DNA of 64,000 bases from Neisseria yangbaofengii (GCF_014898075.1 NZ_CP062976.1:2542001-2606000); one strand, 5' to 3'; counted from the first letter of the stretch, positions 38,379 to 46,732 are shown. Made by a program: numbers and translations. Notes: generated by a model not told the origin, from the letters alone.

Positions 38379-38517
38379 AATAAAGGCGTATAGCATAATT
38401 GGCTGGTGTGGTTATCCTGTTTTTTGTCTAAATAATCATCTAATGCAGTCCAATTGAATAAAGCATAAATCGGGGGGATATTGAGGGACCAAAAATACAC
38501 TTGAACAAACCCCAAAA

Positions 38518-38630
38518 ATGCTCCCTGAACGCCTGACAAATCAAGAATGCCAAGCTTGCTGATAACTGTATAAGCTGGCAGACGGTGGCCTGTATTTGGC
38601 TGTTACGCCGATAGGCGGGAAGCTATCGTC
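38518..38630 (+). pseudogene. Phage integrase N-terminal fossil
   Basis: Reads MLPERLTNQECQAC, two stops (TGA TAA), then LYKLADGGLYLAVTPIGGKL. 'LTNxxCxAC...YKLADGGGLYLxVTPxGGK' is the N-terminal arm-binding domain (DUF4102) of tyrosine integrases that insert at tRNA genes. The rest of the ~400-residue enzyme is gone; a Correia element follows after 18 bases. Confidence 0.65.
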
Positions 38631-38648
38631 AATCCACTCAATATAAAT

Positions 38649-38754
38649 CATAGTGAATCCACTTTAAAATAGTACGGCGTTGGTTCGCCTAGCCGTATTA
38701 TCTATACTGCCTTCGCCTCACCGCCTTGTCCTATTTTAAAGTGAATCCATTATA
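38649..38754. mobile_element. Correia-type element, 106 bp
   Basis: CATAGTGAATCCACTTTAAAATAGTACGGCG... to ...CTATTTTAAAGTGAATCCATTATA; same orientation and core as the 18193 copy. Both terminal repeats carry a base change at the outer end. Confidence 0.86.
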
Positions 38755-38990
38755 TTTACCGCTTTCTTAACTACTTTTTTATCATTTTCACCACCAACAC
38801 CAGCGCAGGCCGTCTGAAAACCCGTTCGCACTTGTTAGCAAAAGTTAAGGTTAATTTAGTATTTTTTAGTAATCCAACCTTGCAGCATAGCGGATAACCC
38901 GTAAATTTCATTACATTTCAGACTCGTAAGAACTTGCAGCGCAGCACAGAAGCCGTACAATGGCACATTCGGTAACAGGGAAAACCAACC

Positions 38991-39377
38991 ATGGCACGAC
39001 CAAGCGAATGAACAGCGGAGCTTATCGCAGCCGCCCAAATCTACATTGAAAACCTACCCGCAGGCGAAGCCCTGCCCACCTTGGCAGGCCTAGCCCTGTA
39101 TCTTGGCAAAAACCGCAGCACACTGGCCGAATATACCCGCCAAAGCCCCGAAATCGCCGCCGTAGCAGAGCAGGTGCAGACCATGCAGGAAATACGCCTG
39201 ATTAACGGCGGATTAACCGGCGAATATAACGCCGCCTTTGCCAAACTGCTGCTAACCAAGCACGGTTACAGCGACAAGCAGGAAATCGACCACACAGGCA
39301 CAGCCATCAGCCCGCCGCCACCAATGAGCGCAGCCGAAATAATGGCTGTATTGGAAAAAGCCAAAGAAATCCTGTAA
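38991..39377 (+). pseudogene. Phage terminase small-subunit-like fossil
   Basis: MARPSE, an in-frame TGA at 39009-39011, then TAELIAAAQIYIENLPAGEALPTLAGLALYLGKNRSTLAEYTRQSPEIA... through to ...MAVLEKAKEIL. The 'YxxGxPxPTLAGLALYLGxxRSTL' helix-turn-helix start and the Pro-rich C-terminal tail fit DNA-packaging (terminase small subunit) proteins of tailed phages. The frame beyond the stop is open for 122 codons, so decay is light. Confidence 0.6.
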
Positions 39378-39386
39378 AGAGCAGAT

Positions 39387-39603
39387 ATGACCCCGAACAA
39401 ATCCGCACCGCACGGCACACCGTCAAACTGACCGCCCGCCACCCGCTGCACACCGCCACACAAACCGAATTTGCCCGCCTGCTCTGAACATATCGGCGCA
39501 AACCGTCCAATCATGGGAGCAGGGCGCCGCCACCCCGGCGGCACAGCCCTGAAACTGCTGCACCAATCCCCCCGAACTGGCCGAACAACTGCAAGCCGTC
39601 TGA
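39387..39603 (+). pseudogene. XRE-type HTH regulator fossil, several frameshifts
   Basis: Pieces in three frames together spell an XRE repressor/antitoxin-like HTH: EQIRTARHTVKLT, TEFARLL, then NISAQTVQSWEQG (recognition helix and the typical 'SxxTVQSWEQGRRxP'), then RRHPGGTALKLLH, and last ELAEQLQAV ending at a TGA inside a DUS. At least three single-base indels. It might be a phage regulator or an orphan HigA/NadS-type antitoxin. Confidence 0.55.
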
Positions 39604-39844
39604 AAAACGGGTAAAAAAATCGACCGCAAATTGACCGCTTTCAGACCAAAACCCCCGCCGAACTATCCCGCCCCTATCCCGCCGTAAAATTTTAACTTTG
39701 GCAAAATGGGTATTTTTGAATTTAACCGGAATTATATTGTTTAGTAACATATAGTTATCTTGCTAGTTCAAGTCTTGATGTGATCGAGGTTGTGCTGCAA
39801 CCGTATTTTCAGACGGCAGTGTTTTGAGGTTATTTCACGATAGT
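39604..39844. other. Non-coding region holding the far att-like remnant
   Basis: 241 bases with no gene. Its notable content is the degenerate tRNA-Leu fragment at about 39752-39786 and a DUS (about 39807-39816) downstream of the ligase gene. Confidence 0.5.
39752..39786 (+). other. Degenerate tRNA-Leu fragment, probable attR remnant
   Basis: AGTTCAAGTCTTGATGT matches the tRNA-Leu T arm and acceptor (AGTTCAAGTCTCGATGT) at 16 of 17 bases, and TAGTTATCTTG just before it recalls the anticodon arm (GCTATCTTG), with the variable arm missing. Position, orientation and content between it and the tRNA (integrase, terminase and regulator fossils) fit a duplicated attachment site. Confidence 0.55.
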
Positions 39845-40654
39845 TCAGCGGTCGCTGCGTTTGCGGAAATAGGTGGCGAATCTAGGCGTGCCTTTTTTGG
39901 TAAAGCCACGATAGCGGTAGGTGATGACTGAGCCGACGGGAGGCGGATTGAGGCGGTCGGCATCTTTGAAGCCGCTGCCGATTTTGAATTCGCCCAGTTG
40001 GTTTTTGCAGCCGATTGCGCCCAGTTTGCCGCTGTTTTTGCCTTTGCCTTCGTAGTGGCGGGTGACGGTGCATTCGGCATCCTGAATGCTTTTGAGTTTG
40101 AGCAGTTGGTCGCTGCGCCCGCCGGCGTAGGCAAGATTGGGGTTGCGCAGCATCACGCCTTCGCCGCCCAAGGCTTCGATTTGTTTCAGGTGTTGGAACA
40201 CATGTTCCCGGTTTTTGACCGCTATCTGTTTGATGATGACAATCGGGGCTTTAGGGTGGGCGTGCAGCCATTTTTGCAGCACGGCCAGACGTTGGTAAAG
40301 ATTTCCTTGGGCGGACGGAACATCGAAGACGTGCAGTTTGATGTCTTGCCAGCTGCCGTTGTGGCGGCGGACGGCGGCGGAAATGTGTTCAAACTGTTGG
40401 CGGCCGCTGTACAGTTCTCCGTCCAGCGGATAGGGCGGGAAATCGGCGGTATAGCCTTTGGGCGGTGTGAAGGCATAACCTTGGCGGCTGATGAGTTTGC
40501 TGCCGTCCCAATAGGCGCGAACGCCGTCGAGTTTCTCGCTCATCGCCCAGCCTTGAATGTTTTGATTTTTGTATTCTTGTGCCAGCAATAAATCGGCGGC
40601 AAACAATCGGCTTGAGATGAAAAGCGCGGTAAAAATGGGTATGATGAGTCTCAT
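39845..40654 (-). CDS. ATP-dependent DNA ligase with signal peptide
   Basis: Minimal (~269 residues) ATP-dependent ligase of the type found in Neisseria and Haemophilus, exported by an N-terminal signal peptide (MRLIIPIFTALFISSRLFAA). Adenylation motif I 'SEKLDGVRAYWDG' with the catalytic Lys, motif III 'LDGELYSGR', motif IV 'GGEGVMLRN', motif V 'LLKLKSIQDAE', then a short OB domain 'FKIGSGFKDADRLNPPPVGSVITYRYRGF'. Periplasmic ligases of this type are suspected to act on DNA taken up during transformation, which suits this DUS-rich genome; that role is inference. Confidence 0.93.
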   Translation of the reverse strand: MRLIIPIFTALFISSRLFAADLLLAQEYKNQNIQGWAMSEKLDGVRAYWDGSKLISRQGYAFTPPKGYTADFPPYPLDGELYSGRQQFEHISAAVRRHNGSWQDIKLHVFDVPSAQGNLYQRLAVLQKWLHAHPKAPIVIIKQIAVKNREHVFQHLKQIEALGGEGVMLRNPNLAYAGGRSDQLLKLKSIQDAECTVTRHYEGKGKNSGKLGAIGCKNQLGEFKIGSGFKDADRLNPPPVGSVITYRYRGFTKKGTPRFATYFRKRSDR

Positions 40655-40753
40655 GGTGTTCGTTTCCGTTTCTTATAATAATTTAAGAAACTATATTGTA
40701 TTATACTAGTAGGCCGTCTGAAATATGCATATCGGCCGGGAAGGAATCAAATC

Positions 40754-41386
40754 ATGGCTTTACAGGTTGAGATTATGGCGGTTACGCCGTTTCGTCAGAA
40801 TTGTTCGCTGTTGTGGGATGATGAAACGCATGAAGCGGTTTTGACTGATGTGGGCGGCGATGTGCTGTTTTTGTTGAAGCAGGTTGCGGAAAAAAAGCTG
40901 ACGGTAAAAGAAATGTGGCTCACGCACGGGCATTTGGATCATGCGGGCGGGGTGGATGAGTTTTTGAAGAAATGCCCCGTGCCGGTTATAGGGCCGCATA
41001 GGGAAGACGAGTTTTTGCTGCAGGCGTTGCCGCAAACCACGGCACAATTCGGCTTTCCGGTGTCGCCTGCGGTGGTGCCGACCCGTTGGTTGAGTGAGGG
41101 TGAGATACTGACAGTCGGCCAATACGAATTTACAGTATTGCATATTCCCGGCCATACACCGGGGCATGTGGTCTTTTATTGCGCTTCGGAAAATCTGCTG
41201 GTTGCGGGCGATGTGTTATTTTACGAGACAATCGGTCGCACAGATTTCCCGAGAGGTAATCATGAAGATTTAATCAATCATATCCGTAGTAAGCTTTTGG
41301 TATTGCCGCCTGAAACGCAGGTTATACCCGGGCACGGCAGATTGACGACTATTTCACATGAAAAGCGACATAATCCGTTTCTTTAA
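40754..41386 (+). CDS. Metallo-beta-lactamase fold hydrolase (glyoxalase II-like)
   Basis: 210 residues, zinc hydrolase of the MBL superfamily. Metal motif 'LTHGHLDHAGGVDEFL' (HxHxDH) near residue 57, 'VLHIPGHTPGHVVFYC' with the third His, 'LVAGDVLFYETIGRTDFPRGNHE' with the bridging Asp, and 'VIPGHGRLTTISHEK' with the last His. Closest to the YcbL/GloB-like cytoplasmic hydrolases; the exact thioester substrate is unknown. Divergent from the ligase gene. Confidence 0.88.
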   Translation: MALQVEIMAVTPFRQNCSLLWDDETHEAVLTDVGGDVLFLLKQVAEKKLTVKEMWLTHGHLDHAGGVDEFLKKCPVPVIGPHREDEFLLQALPQTTAQFGFPVSPAVVPTRWLSEGEILTVGQYEFTVLHIPGHTPGHVVFYCASENLLVAGDVLFYETIGRTDFPRGNHEDLINHIRSKLLVLPPETQVIPGHGRLTTISHEKRHNPFL

Positions 41387-41534
41387 TTCCAATTTTAGTA
41401 TGTTTTATGATGTACTCTGTAAAAACTCATTAATTTAATGAAATTCGCTGTTACAAATAATAATGCCTCATGTAGTATGGTTATTAGTTCGCGAATATGC
41501 GGAGTTTCTACAACAAACATACAAGGAAATGGAT

Positions 41535-42782
41535 ATGTCTTTAGATTTAGGTAACTTGTTGCAAGGCCAAGTGGGCGATGTGTTGGGGCAATTTTTAACG
41601 GCCAACGGCGAAGCCGCTGAAAACAGCACGCAAGCAGCCGGTTTGGCGGTACCTGCGATTATCGCCGGTTTGGTGAAACATGTTAGCGGCAATACTGCCA
41701 ACGCTTCAGGTTTGTTGGATTTGATTACCGGTGAGGGTGGCGCACGTTTGAATACTGCGGTTGCTGATGTTGCCACCGGTAACGGCGCAGGCAGCCTGAT
41801 TGATTTGGGCAAACAGTTGCTGCCTGACCTGTTGGGCGGTAATGCGCCAAACGTGGCCGACCAAATTGCAGCAGAAAGCGGTATTTCTAAAGCATCTTCA
41901 GGTTCTTTGCTGGCATTGGCATTGCCTTTGGTACTGTCTGTTTTGCGCGGTAAAGTACAAAGTGGCAACTTGAGCGGCAGCCAATTGCTGGGCTTGTTGG
42001 GTCAACAACAGAGCTGGTTATCACGCGTATTGGGCCCGAACATGTTGTCGGCACTGGGTATCGGCAGCTTGAGCGGTTTGTTCGGCGGCCTGACTAATGT
42101 GATTAGCGGTTTGGGTGCAACCGGCGCAGCGGCAACAGCTTCTGCCGCGAATGCATCTGCGGCTGCGGCAGCACCTGTAGCGGCCAAAAAAGGCGGCGCA
42201 GGTAAATGGATTGTGTTGGGTTTGGCTGCTTTGGCAGCATTGTTTGCCTTCAAGAGCTGTGGTAACAAACAAGAACCTGCTACGGCACCTGCACCGGTTG
42301 AAGCCGGCGCCTCTGCTGCTTCTGATGTAGCAGTTCTTGCTGAAGCATCTGCGCGGGTTGTTGCATCTGAAGTGGCTGCTCCTGCAGCTTCTGACGCAAC
42401 GCCCGCTGTGGCTTCAACAACTGATCCTGTGGTTCAGGAGGCGGATTCGGCGGCTCGTGTATTGGTGGAAGATGGTGTGGCTAAATTCTACTTTGCGACC
42501 GGTAAAAACGACATTGCTGAAGGTGCGGATGCCATCGTTGCAGAAATAATTGCCGCCGGTAAAGAAGGCAAAAAACTGGTAATCAGTGGTTTTGCAGACA
42601 GCACTGGTAATGCGGCAGCCAATGAGGAATTGTCTAAACAACGTGCTCAAGCTGTTCAAGCTTTCTTTGAAGCGCAAGGCGTGGATGCAGCGAATATTGA
42701 GTTGCGTAAGCCTGAAAACACCACCGGCGCAGTCGGCAATGAGCAAGAAGGCCGTCGCGTTGAAGTGAAAGTAGAAGGATAA
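41535..42782 (+). CDS. DUF937-OmpA domain protein
   Basis: 415 residues from the ATG at 41535 (AAGGAA 7 bases upstream; an ATG six bases earlier is too close). N-terminal DUF937/YidB-like domain (about 1-160: 'LGNLLQGQVGDVLGQFL', 'GSLLALALPLVLSVLRGK', 'LLGLLGQQQSWLSRVLGPNML'), a Gly/Ala low-complexity stretch, one membrane helix ('WIVLGLAALAALFAF'), an Ala/Pro/Val-rich spacer, then an OmpA peptidoglycan-binding domain ('AKFYFATGKNDIAEGADAIV', 'LVISGFADSTGNAAANEELSKQRAQAV', 'GRRVEVKVEG'). The order suggests an inner-membrane anchor reaching to the cell wall, with DUF937 on the cytoplasmic side. Confidence 0.8.
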   Translation: MSLDLGNLLQGQVGDVLGQFLTANGEAAENSTQAAGLAVPAIIAGLVKHVSGNTANASGLLDLITGEGGARLNTAVADVATGNGAGSLIDLGKQLLPDLLGGNAPNVADQIAAESGISKASSGSLLALALPLVLSVLRGKVQSGNLSGSQLLGLLGQQQSWLSRVLGPNMLSALGIGSLSGLFGGLTNVISGLGATGAAATASAANASAAAAAPVAAKKGGAGKWIVLGLAALAALFAFKSCGNKQEPATAPAPVEAGASAASDVAVLAEASARVVASEVAAPAASDATPAVASTTDPVVQEADSAARVLVEDGVAKFYFATGKNDIAEGADAIVAEIIAAGKEGKKLVISGFADSTGNAAANEELSKQRAQAVQAFFEAQGVDAANIELRKPENTTGAVGNEQEGRRVEVKVEG

Positions 42783-43216
42783 TCGAATCGGTGGTGATTT
42801 GGTAACTTAAGCAAAGGCCGTCTGAACGTAAATTGTTTCAGACGGCCTTTTGATGTGATAAACAATATGAATTTAAAATATGGCATGAAAATTGCATGGT
42901 ATATTAAGCAGAAATAGGGTGTTTTCAATCAATTAGTGAAATTCCAAATAAAACAACACCTAATAGTAGAATGTGTGATTAAAGCATATTCTGATGTCAA
43001 AACAACGAGATTGACGGTTTAGGTTGTTGTTGAATGAAATTGTTGCAAAGTGACAATAAATGTCAGTTTCTGACGACATTGGAAATGCGACATTTTGGCC
43101 AATCAGGATTGAAAATGCCATGTAGTTATTTTTTAAGAAAGCGGCAGCAGGATAGTGCCGGAATCAATTAAGGCCGTCTGGAAAAGGCGGTTTGGGAAAT
43201 CAACAAGGATTATCTT
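42783..43216. other. 434-base gap upstream of the SmpA/OmlA gene
   Basis: Contains a DUS hairpin (42814-42853). At 43051-43078 lie overlapping short palindromes (TGACA-ATAAA-TGTCA, then TGTCAG-TTT-CTGACGACA) that could be operator sites. No ORF or RNA gene is recognised. Confidence 0.45.
42814..42853 (+). terminator. DUS-pair hairpin terminator
   Basis: AAAGGCCGTCTGAAC and near inverse (TTTCAGACGGCCTTTT), 30 bases past the DUF937-OmpA stop. Confidence 0.7.
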
Positions 43217-43729
43217 ATGAAAACTAATCAAATCGTTAAAATCGGTTTGTCGTTATTGGCAACCGGCTTGTTGGCAGCATGTGCGACCAAGAGCGATATC
43301 ACGCCGGAAGGTACCACCGATAACCCGGTGTTTCCTAAGCCTTATTCATTGACCTTCAATAACGACCGCGGTACGTTCCCGACTTGGGATGAGTTGGATC
43401 AAATGCGTCCGGGCTTGACCAAAGACGACATATACAAAATCTTGGGGCGTCCGCATTACGATGAAGGCATGGTTGGCGTGCGCGAATGGGATTACCTGTT
43501 CCACTTTTATACTCCGGGCGTAGGCGTGGATCCTGATAACACTTCAGGTGTAGAAGGCATCACCACTTGTCAATACAAAGTAATCTATGATAAAAATAAA
43601 TTTGCGCGCAGCTTCCACTGGAATCCCGTATTCCCTAAAGATGCCGCCTGTCCTCCTCCCGCACCTAAAGCAGAGCCGCAAGTGATTATCCGCGAAGTGG
43701 TGACCACACCGCAACGTATCCGTCAGTAA
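43217..43729 (+). CDS. SmpA/OmlA-domain lipoprotein (BamE-like)
   Basis: 170-residue lipoprotein: signal with lipobox LLAAC (about residue 22). Domain 'RGTFPTWDELDQMRPGLTKDDIYKILGRPHYDEG' followed by 'REWDYLFHFYTPG' and 'CQYKVIYDKNKFARSFHW' is the SmpA/OmlA fold seen in BamE. The Pro-rich C-terminal tail ('CPPPAPKAEPQVIIREVV') is extra to BamE. An L,D-transpeptidase-like gene starts 11 bases later, so both may serve the outer membrane/cell wall junction. Confidence 0.8.
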   Translation: MKTNQIVKIGLSLLATGLLAACATKSDITPEGTTDNPVFPKPYSLTFNNDRGTFPTWDELDQMRPGLTKDDIYKILGRPHYDEGMVGVREWDYLFHFYTPGVGVDPDNTSGVEGITTCQYKVIYDKNKFARSFHWNPVFPKDAACPPPAPKAEPQVIIREVVTTPQRIRQ

Positions 43730-43740
43730 TGGGATAGAAT

Positions 43741-44169
43741 TTGAAAAAAGTTTGGTTAACTATGGCCTTAGTATTGGGCTTGAACACGTTTGCCAGTGCC
43801 GATACGGTCAGCGATTATGTGAAGCGTAAGAAGGTCATTGTGGATACCGCTAAAGCCGAATTGTGCTTTGCTGATGATAAACAATGCCACCCTGTGCTTA
43901 TCGGTAAAACCACGCCTAAGGGGACTTTCCCTATGACCATCATGGCTACGAAAAAATCGGGCTATGGCGGTGAGGTAATCGGTTTTAAAGAAGAGCACGA
44001 TTTTTTATTTGCATTGCATCGCGTTTGGTTGGGTAAACCTTCCGAGCGCCGCATGGAACGTATCGCTTCGCCATTGGTGGCTGAACGCATCATGACCAAT
44101 GGTTGCATCAACGTTACGGACAACGTGTATGAAAAATTGCGCCATTATTTCACTTTGGAAGTGATTTAA
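43741..44169 (+). CDS. Small L,D-transpeptidase-like (YkuD) periplasmic protein
   Basis: 142 residues, start codon TTG at 43741, chosen because the signal peptide (KKVWLTMALVLGLNTFASA) begins exactly there. YkuD features: 'KKVIVDTAKAELCFADDKQCHPVLIGKTTPKGTFPM' and the catalytic block 'RIMTNGCINVTDNVYEKL' (S/T-x-GC with the nucleophile Cys); the catalytic His is probably in 'FALHRVWLG'. Likely to act on peptidoglycan cross-links. Couples with the lipoprotein gene before it. Confidence 0.8.
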   Translation: MKKVWLTMALVLGLNTFASADTVSDYVKRKKVIVDTAKAELCFADDKQCHPVLIGKTTPKGTFPMTIMATKKSGYGGEVIGFKEEHDFLFALHRVWLGKPSERRMERIASPLVAERIMTNGCINVTDNVYEKLRHYFTLEVI

Positions 44170-44186
44170 GCGGATAGGCCGTCTGA

Positions 44187-44217
44187 AAAGGATGTTGGGA
44201 ACCCGACATCCTTTTTT
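44187..44217 (+). terminator. Rho-independent terminator
   Basis: AAAGGATGT-TGGGAACCCG-ACATCCTTTTTT, an 8-9 bp stem with U-run, partly overlapping a lone DUS, 18 bases after the L,D-transpeptidase stop. Confidence 0.8.
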
Positions 44218-44342
44218 GTTTTGGGGGTAGAAGACATCAAGCGCTGGGAATTGGATACGGTATTCGGACGGCTTCGAGAAAAGCTTGCCACTGCGGCAGA
44301 GTTAGCATAAGCTTTTATCCGTTTATAACCGGAGACAAAACC

Positions 44343-44858
44343 ATGAAACCGATTGCCGTGTTGATGTATCAAGGTGAAGGAACCCGCGAATTACAAGCCT
44401 TATGGCAGGCGGTGCAGCATTGGCAACAGCAGGGATTAAAGGTAGCGGGTTTGTTGAATCCTTTGGATGAAAACGGCCAAAAATTACGCAAACGTGTGCA
44501 GTCTTTAACGGATAGCAGGGTATATACCATTATGTATGATCAAGGCTGCACCATCGATGCCTGTCTGCTTGATCCAAGCGGTCTGGCGGCTTCTTCTGAA
44601 GTCATCCGCGAAGCCTTGCAAGCGCCGCCCGATATTTTGGTGTTTAATAAATTCGGTCATGCCGAAAGTGAAAACGGCGGCTTGATTGATGAATATGCCC
44701 AGGCCATCGGGCAAGGTATTCCCGTAATTTCCTTATTGCAGGATAAATACCTGCCGGATTGGCGCGTGTTTACCGATGGTATGGGTGAAGAATTATCCGG
44801 CTTGGAAGAGGTTTTGGCATGGTGTGAATATCAAGTTCAAAGTCATAAAACGGATTAA
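44343..44858 (+). CDS. DUF2478 family protein
   Basis: 171 residues, cytoplasmic. The DUF2478 pattern is visible: 'VLMYQGEGTRELQALWQAV', 'LKVAGLLNP', 'DQGCTIDACLLDPSGLAASSEVIREAL', 'DILVFNKFGHAESENGGLIDEYAQAIGQGIPVI' and 'WRVFTDGMGEEL'. The fold is thought to be NTPase-like (the NKFG block resembles a nucleotide-specificity motif), and in some bacteria such genes lie near molybdate genes. No such genes are adjacent here. Function unknown. Confidence 0.7.
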   Translation: MKPIAVLMYQGEGTRELQALWQAVQHWQQQGLKVAGLLNPLDENGQKLRKRVQSLTDSRVYTIMYDQGCTIDACLLDPSGLAASSEVIREALQAPPDILVFNKFGHAESENGGLIDEYAQAIGQGIPVISLLQDKYLPDWRVFTDGMGEELSGLEEVLAWCEYQVQSHKTD

Positions 44859-44894
44859 TCGGCGTTGGGTATACCTTTATCAGTAGGTAAATAT

Positions 44895-45001
44895 TATAGT
44901 GGATTCACTTTAAAAATAGGACAAGGCGGAGAGCCGGAGACAGTATAGATAATACGGCCAGGCGAGCCAACGCCGTACTATTTTAAAGTGGGTTCACTAT
45001 A
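44895..45001. mobile_element. Correia-type element, 107 bp
   Basis: TATAGTGGATTCACTTTAAAAATAGGACAAGG...GTACTATTTTAAAGTGGGTTCACTATA. The nine bases GTAGGTAAA occur on both sides (44883-44891 and 45002-45010), close to but not touching the left end. Confidence 0.88.
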
Positions 45002-45031
45002 GTAGGTAAACCTTAGGATTTATCCATACAA

Positions 45032-45070
45032 AAAGGCCGTCTGAACAATATTGTTGTTCAGACGGCCTTT
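45032..45070. terminator. DUS-pair terminator after fabF
   Basis: AAAGGCCGTCTGAACAA and inverse, 13 bases after the fabF stop on the minus strand. Confidence 0.75.
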
Positions 45071-45082
45071 CAAATTAAATTA

Positions 45083-46330
45083 TCAGCCTTCAAATTTTTT
45101 GAATACCAGTGTACCGTTGGTGCCGCCAAAACCGAAAGAGTTAGAAATGGCGACATCGATGTTCAGGTCGCGTGCTTCGTTGGCACAATAGTCCAAATCG
45201 CAGCCTGCTTCGATGTCTTGATCTTCCAAGTTAATGGTTGGTGGCGATTTTTGATCGTGAATTGCCATGATGCTGTACACGGCTTCCACGCCGCCGGCAG
45301 CGCCCAGTAAGTGGCCGGTCATGGATTTGGTGGAGTTCACCACCACATTTTTAGCGTGTTCGCCCAAAGCCAGTTTCAGAGCTCTGGTTTCGTTGGCATC
45401 GCCCAATGGGGTAGACGTGCCGTGTGCATTAACATAATGCACATCGCTTGCGTTCAAACCGGCATCTTTCAATGCGCGGGTCACGGCCAGAGCAGGGCCT
45501 TCTTCGTTTGGTGCGGTAATGTGGTAGGCATCGGAGCTCATACCGAAGCCGACGATTTCAGCATAGATTTTTGCACCGCGTTTTTTGGCGTGTTCCAATT
45601 CTTCCAATACCAATACGCCGGCACCTTCGGCAATCACGAAGCCGTCACGTCCTTTATCCCACGGGCGGGAAGCTGCGGTAGGGTTGTCGTTGCGGGTCGA
45701 CAAAGCCTTCATGGCCGCAAAGCCGCCAACGCTCAATAAGTTGATGGAGCCTTCGGCACCGCCTGCTACCATCACGTCTGCATCGCCGTATTTAATCAAA
45801 CGCGCGGCATCGCCGATAGAGTGCGCCCCGGTGGTACACGCCGATACCATGCCGTATGAAGGGCCGCGGTAGCCTTTTAAGATAGTCACATGACCGGCAA
45901 TCAGGTTAATCAGCGAACCCGGAATAAAGAACGGATTGATTTTGCGCGCTCCGCCTTCTTGCACCGCAATGCCGGTGGCTTCGATGCTCGGCATGCCGCC
46001 GATGCCCGAACCGATGTTCACGCCGATGCGGTCTTTGTCCAAATCAGGGGTGTCGTCCAAGCCGGCGTCTTGAATGGCTTGCAAGGCAGCAGCCAAACCG
46101 TAGTGGATAAAGGCATCCATGCGGCGGGCTTCTTTGGCGCTGATGTATTCGCCGATATCGAAATCGCGTACTTCGCCGGCGACTTGGCTGTTGATTTCGG
46201 ATGCGTCAAAGCGGGTAATCATGCCGATGCCGCTTTTGCCTGCGAGCAGGTTGCTCCATGCGGTGGCGACGTCGTTGCCGACCGGTGATACTTGGCCGAG
46301 GCCTGTGATGACTACTCTTCGTTGACTCAT
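45083..46330 (-). CDS. fabF: 3-oxoacyl-[acyl-carrier-protein] synthase II
   Basis: Elongating condensing enzyme of type II fatty-acid synthesis, 415 residues from 46330 ([20 protein letters not shown]). Catalytic Cys in '[20 protein letters not shown]', His in '[15 protein letters not shown]', Lys/His in '[20 protein letters not shown]'. acpP lies 166 bases upstream on the same strand, the usual acpP-fabF order, perhaps cotranscribed. Confidence 0.97.
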   Translation of the reverse strand: MSQRRVVITGLGQVSPVGNDVATAWSNLLAGKSGIGMITRFDASEINSQVAGEVRDFDIGEYISAKEARRMDAFIHYGLAAALQAIQDAGLDDTPDLDKDRIGVNIGSGIGGMPSIEATGIAVQEGGARKINPFFIPGSLINLIAGHVTILKGYRGPSYGMVSACTTGAHSIGDAARLIKYGDADVMVAGGAEGSINLLSVGGFAAMKALSTRNDNPTAASRPWDKGRDGFVIAEGAGVLVLEELEHAKKRGAKIYAEIVGFGMSSDAYHITAPNEEGPALAVTRALKDAGLNASDVHYVNAHGTSTPLGDANETRALKLALGEHAKNVVVNSTKSMTGHLLGAAGGVEAVYSIMAIHDQKSPPTINLEDQDIEAGCDLDYCANEARDLNIDVAISNSFGFGGTNGTLVFKKFEG

Positions 46331-46495
46331 GATAATCTCGCTGTCGTTAATCGGGATTGGTGGACGGCAAGGCAAAAATGCTGTTGAGGCCGTCTGAAAA
46401 TTAGAATTTTTCTCTAATTTTAAGCATATCTAATAAGGTAAAAGCCCCTGTATGCGAAATCGCAGCAGAGGCCGGTGTGTCAGGGAGGCTACGGA

Positions 46496-46732
46496 TTAGT
46501 TGTTGTGGGCAGTGATGTAGTCGATAGCCAATTGTACGGTGGTGATTTTTTCGGCTTCTTCGTCAGGGATTTCGCAACCGAAAGCTTCTTCCAAAGCCAT
46601 TACCAATTCAACGGTGTCTAATGAGTCTGCGCCCAAATCGTCTTGGAAAGAAGATTCGTTTTTTACTTCGGCTTCATTCACGCCCAGTTGTTCAGCAACA
46701 ATTTTTTTAACTTGTTGTTCGATATTTGACAT
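46496..46732 (-). CDS. acpP: Acyl carrier protein
   Basis: 78 residues, acidic. The phosphopantetheine Ser is in '[20 protein letters not shown]' near residue 37. AAGGAACG precedes the ATG. Carrier for all acyl intermediates; pairs with fabF downstream. Confidence 0.98.
   Translation of the reverse strand: MSNIEQQVKKIVAEQLGVNEAEVKNESSFQDDLGADSLDTVELVMALEEAFGCEIPDEEAEKITTVQLAIDYITAHNN

Larger units (their letters stand above)
38379..38990. other. Decayed region downstream of IS630 copy 2
   Basis: 612 bases with no intact gene. It contains an integrase N-terminal fossil (38518-38630), a Correia element (38649-38754) and a lone DUS (about 38807-38818). The remaining DNA is A+T rich and I can assign nothing to it. 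Confidence 0.6.

Noticed and set aside
38856-39038. Small minus-strand frame beside the terminase fossil
   Set aside because: No recognisable motif or ribosome-binding site; overlaps the start of the fossil.
44222-44309. Short open stretch (…VEDIKRWELDTVFGRLREKLATAAELA, in pieces) before the DUF2478 gene
   Set aside because: Only about 29 codons, no start with a ribosome-binding site and no recognised homologue; could be a gene tail but cannot be supported.
46437-46495. Possible RNA element between acpP and fabF
   Set aside because: No stable stem or known motif was found in the short spacer; nothing to support a call.
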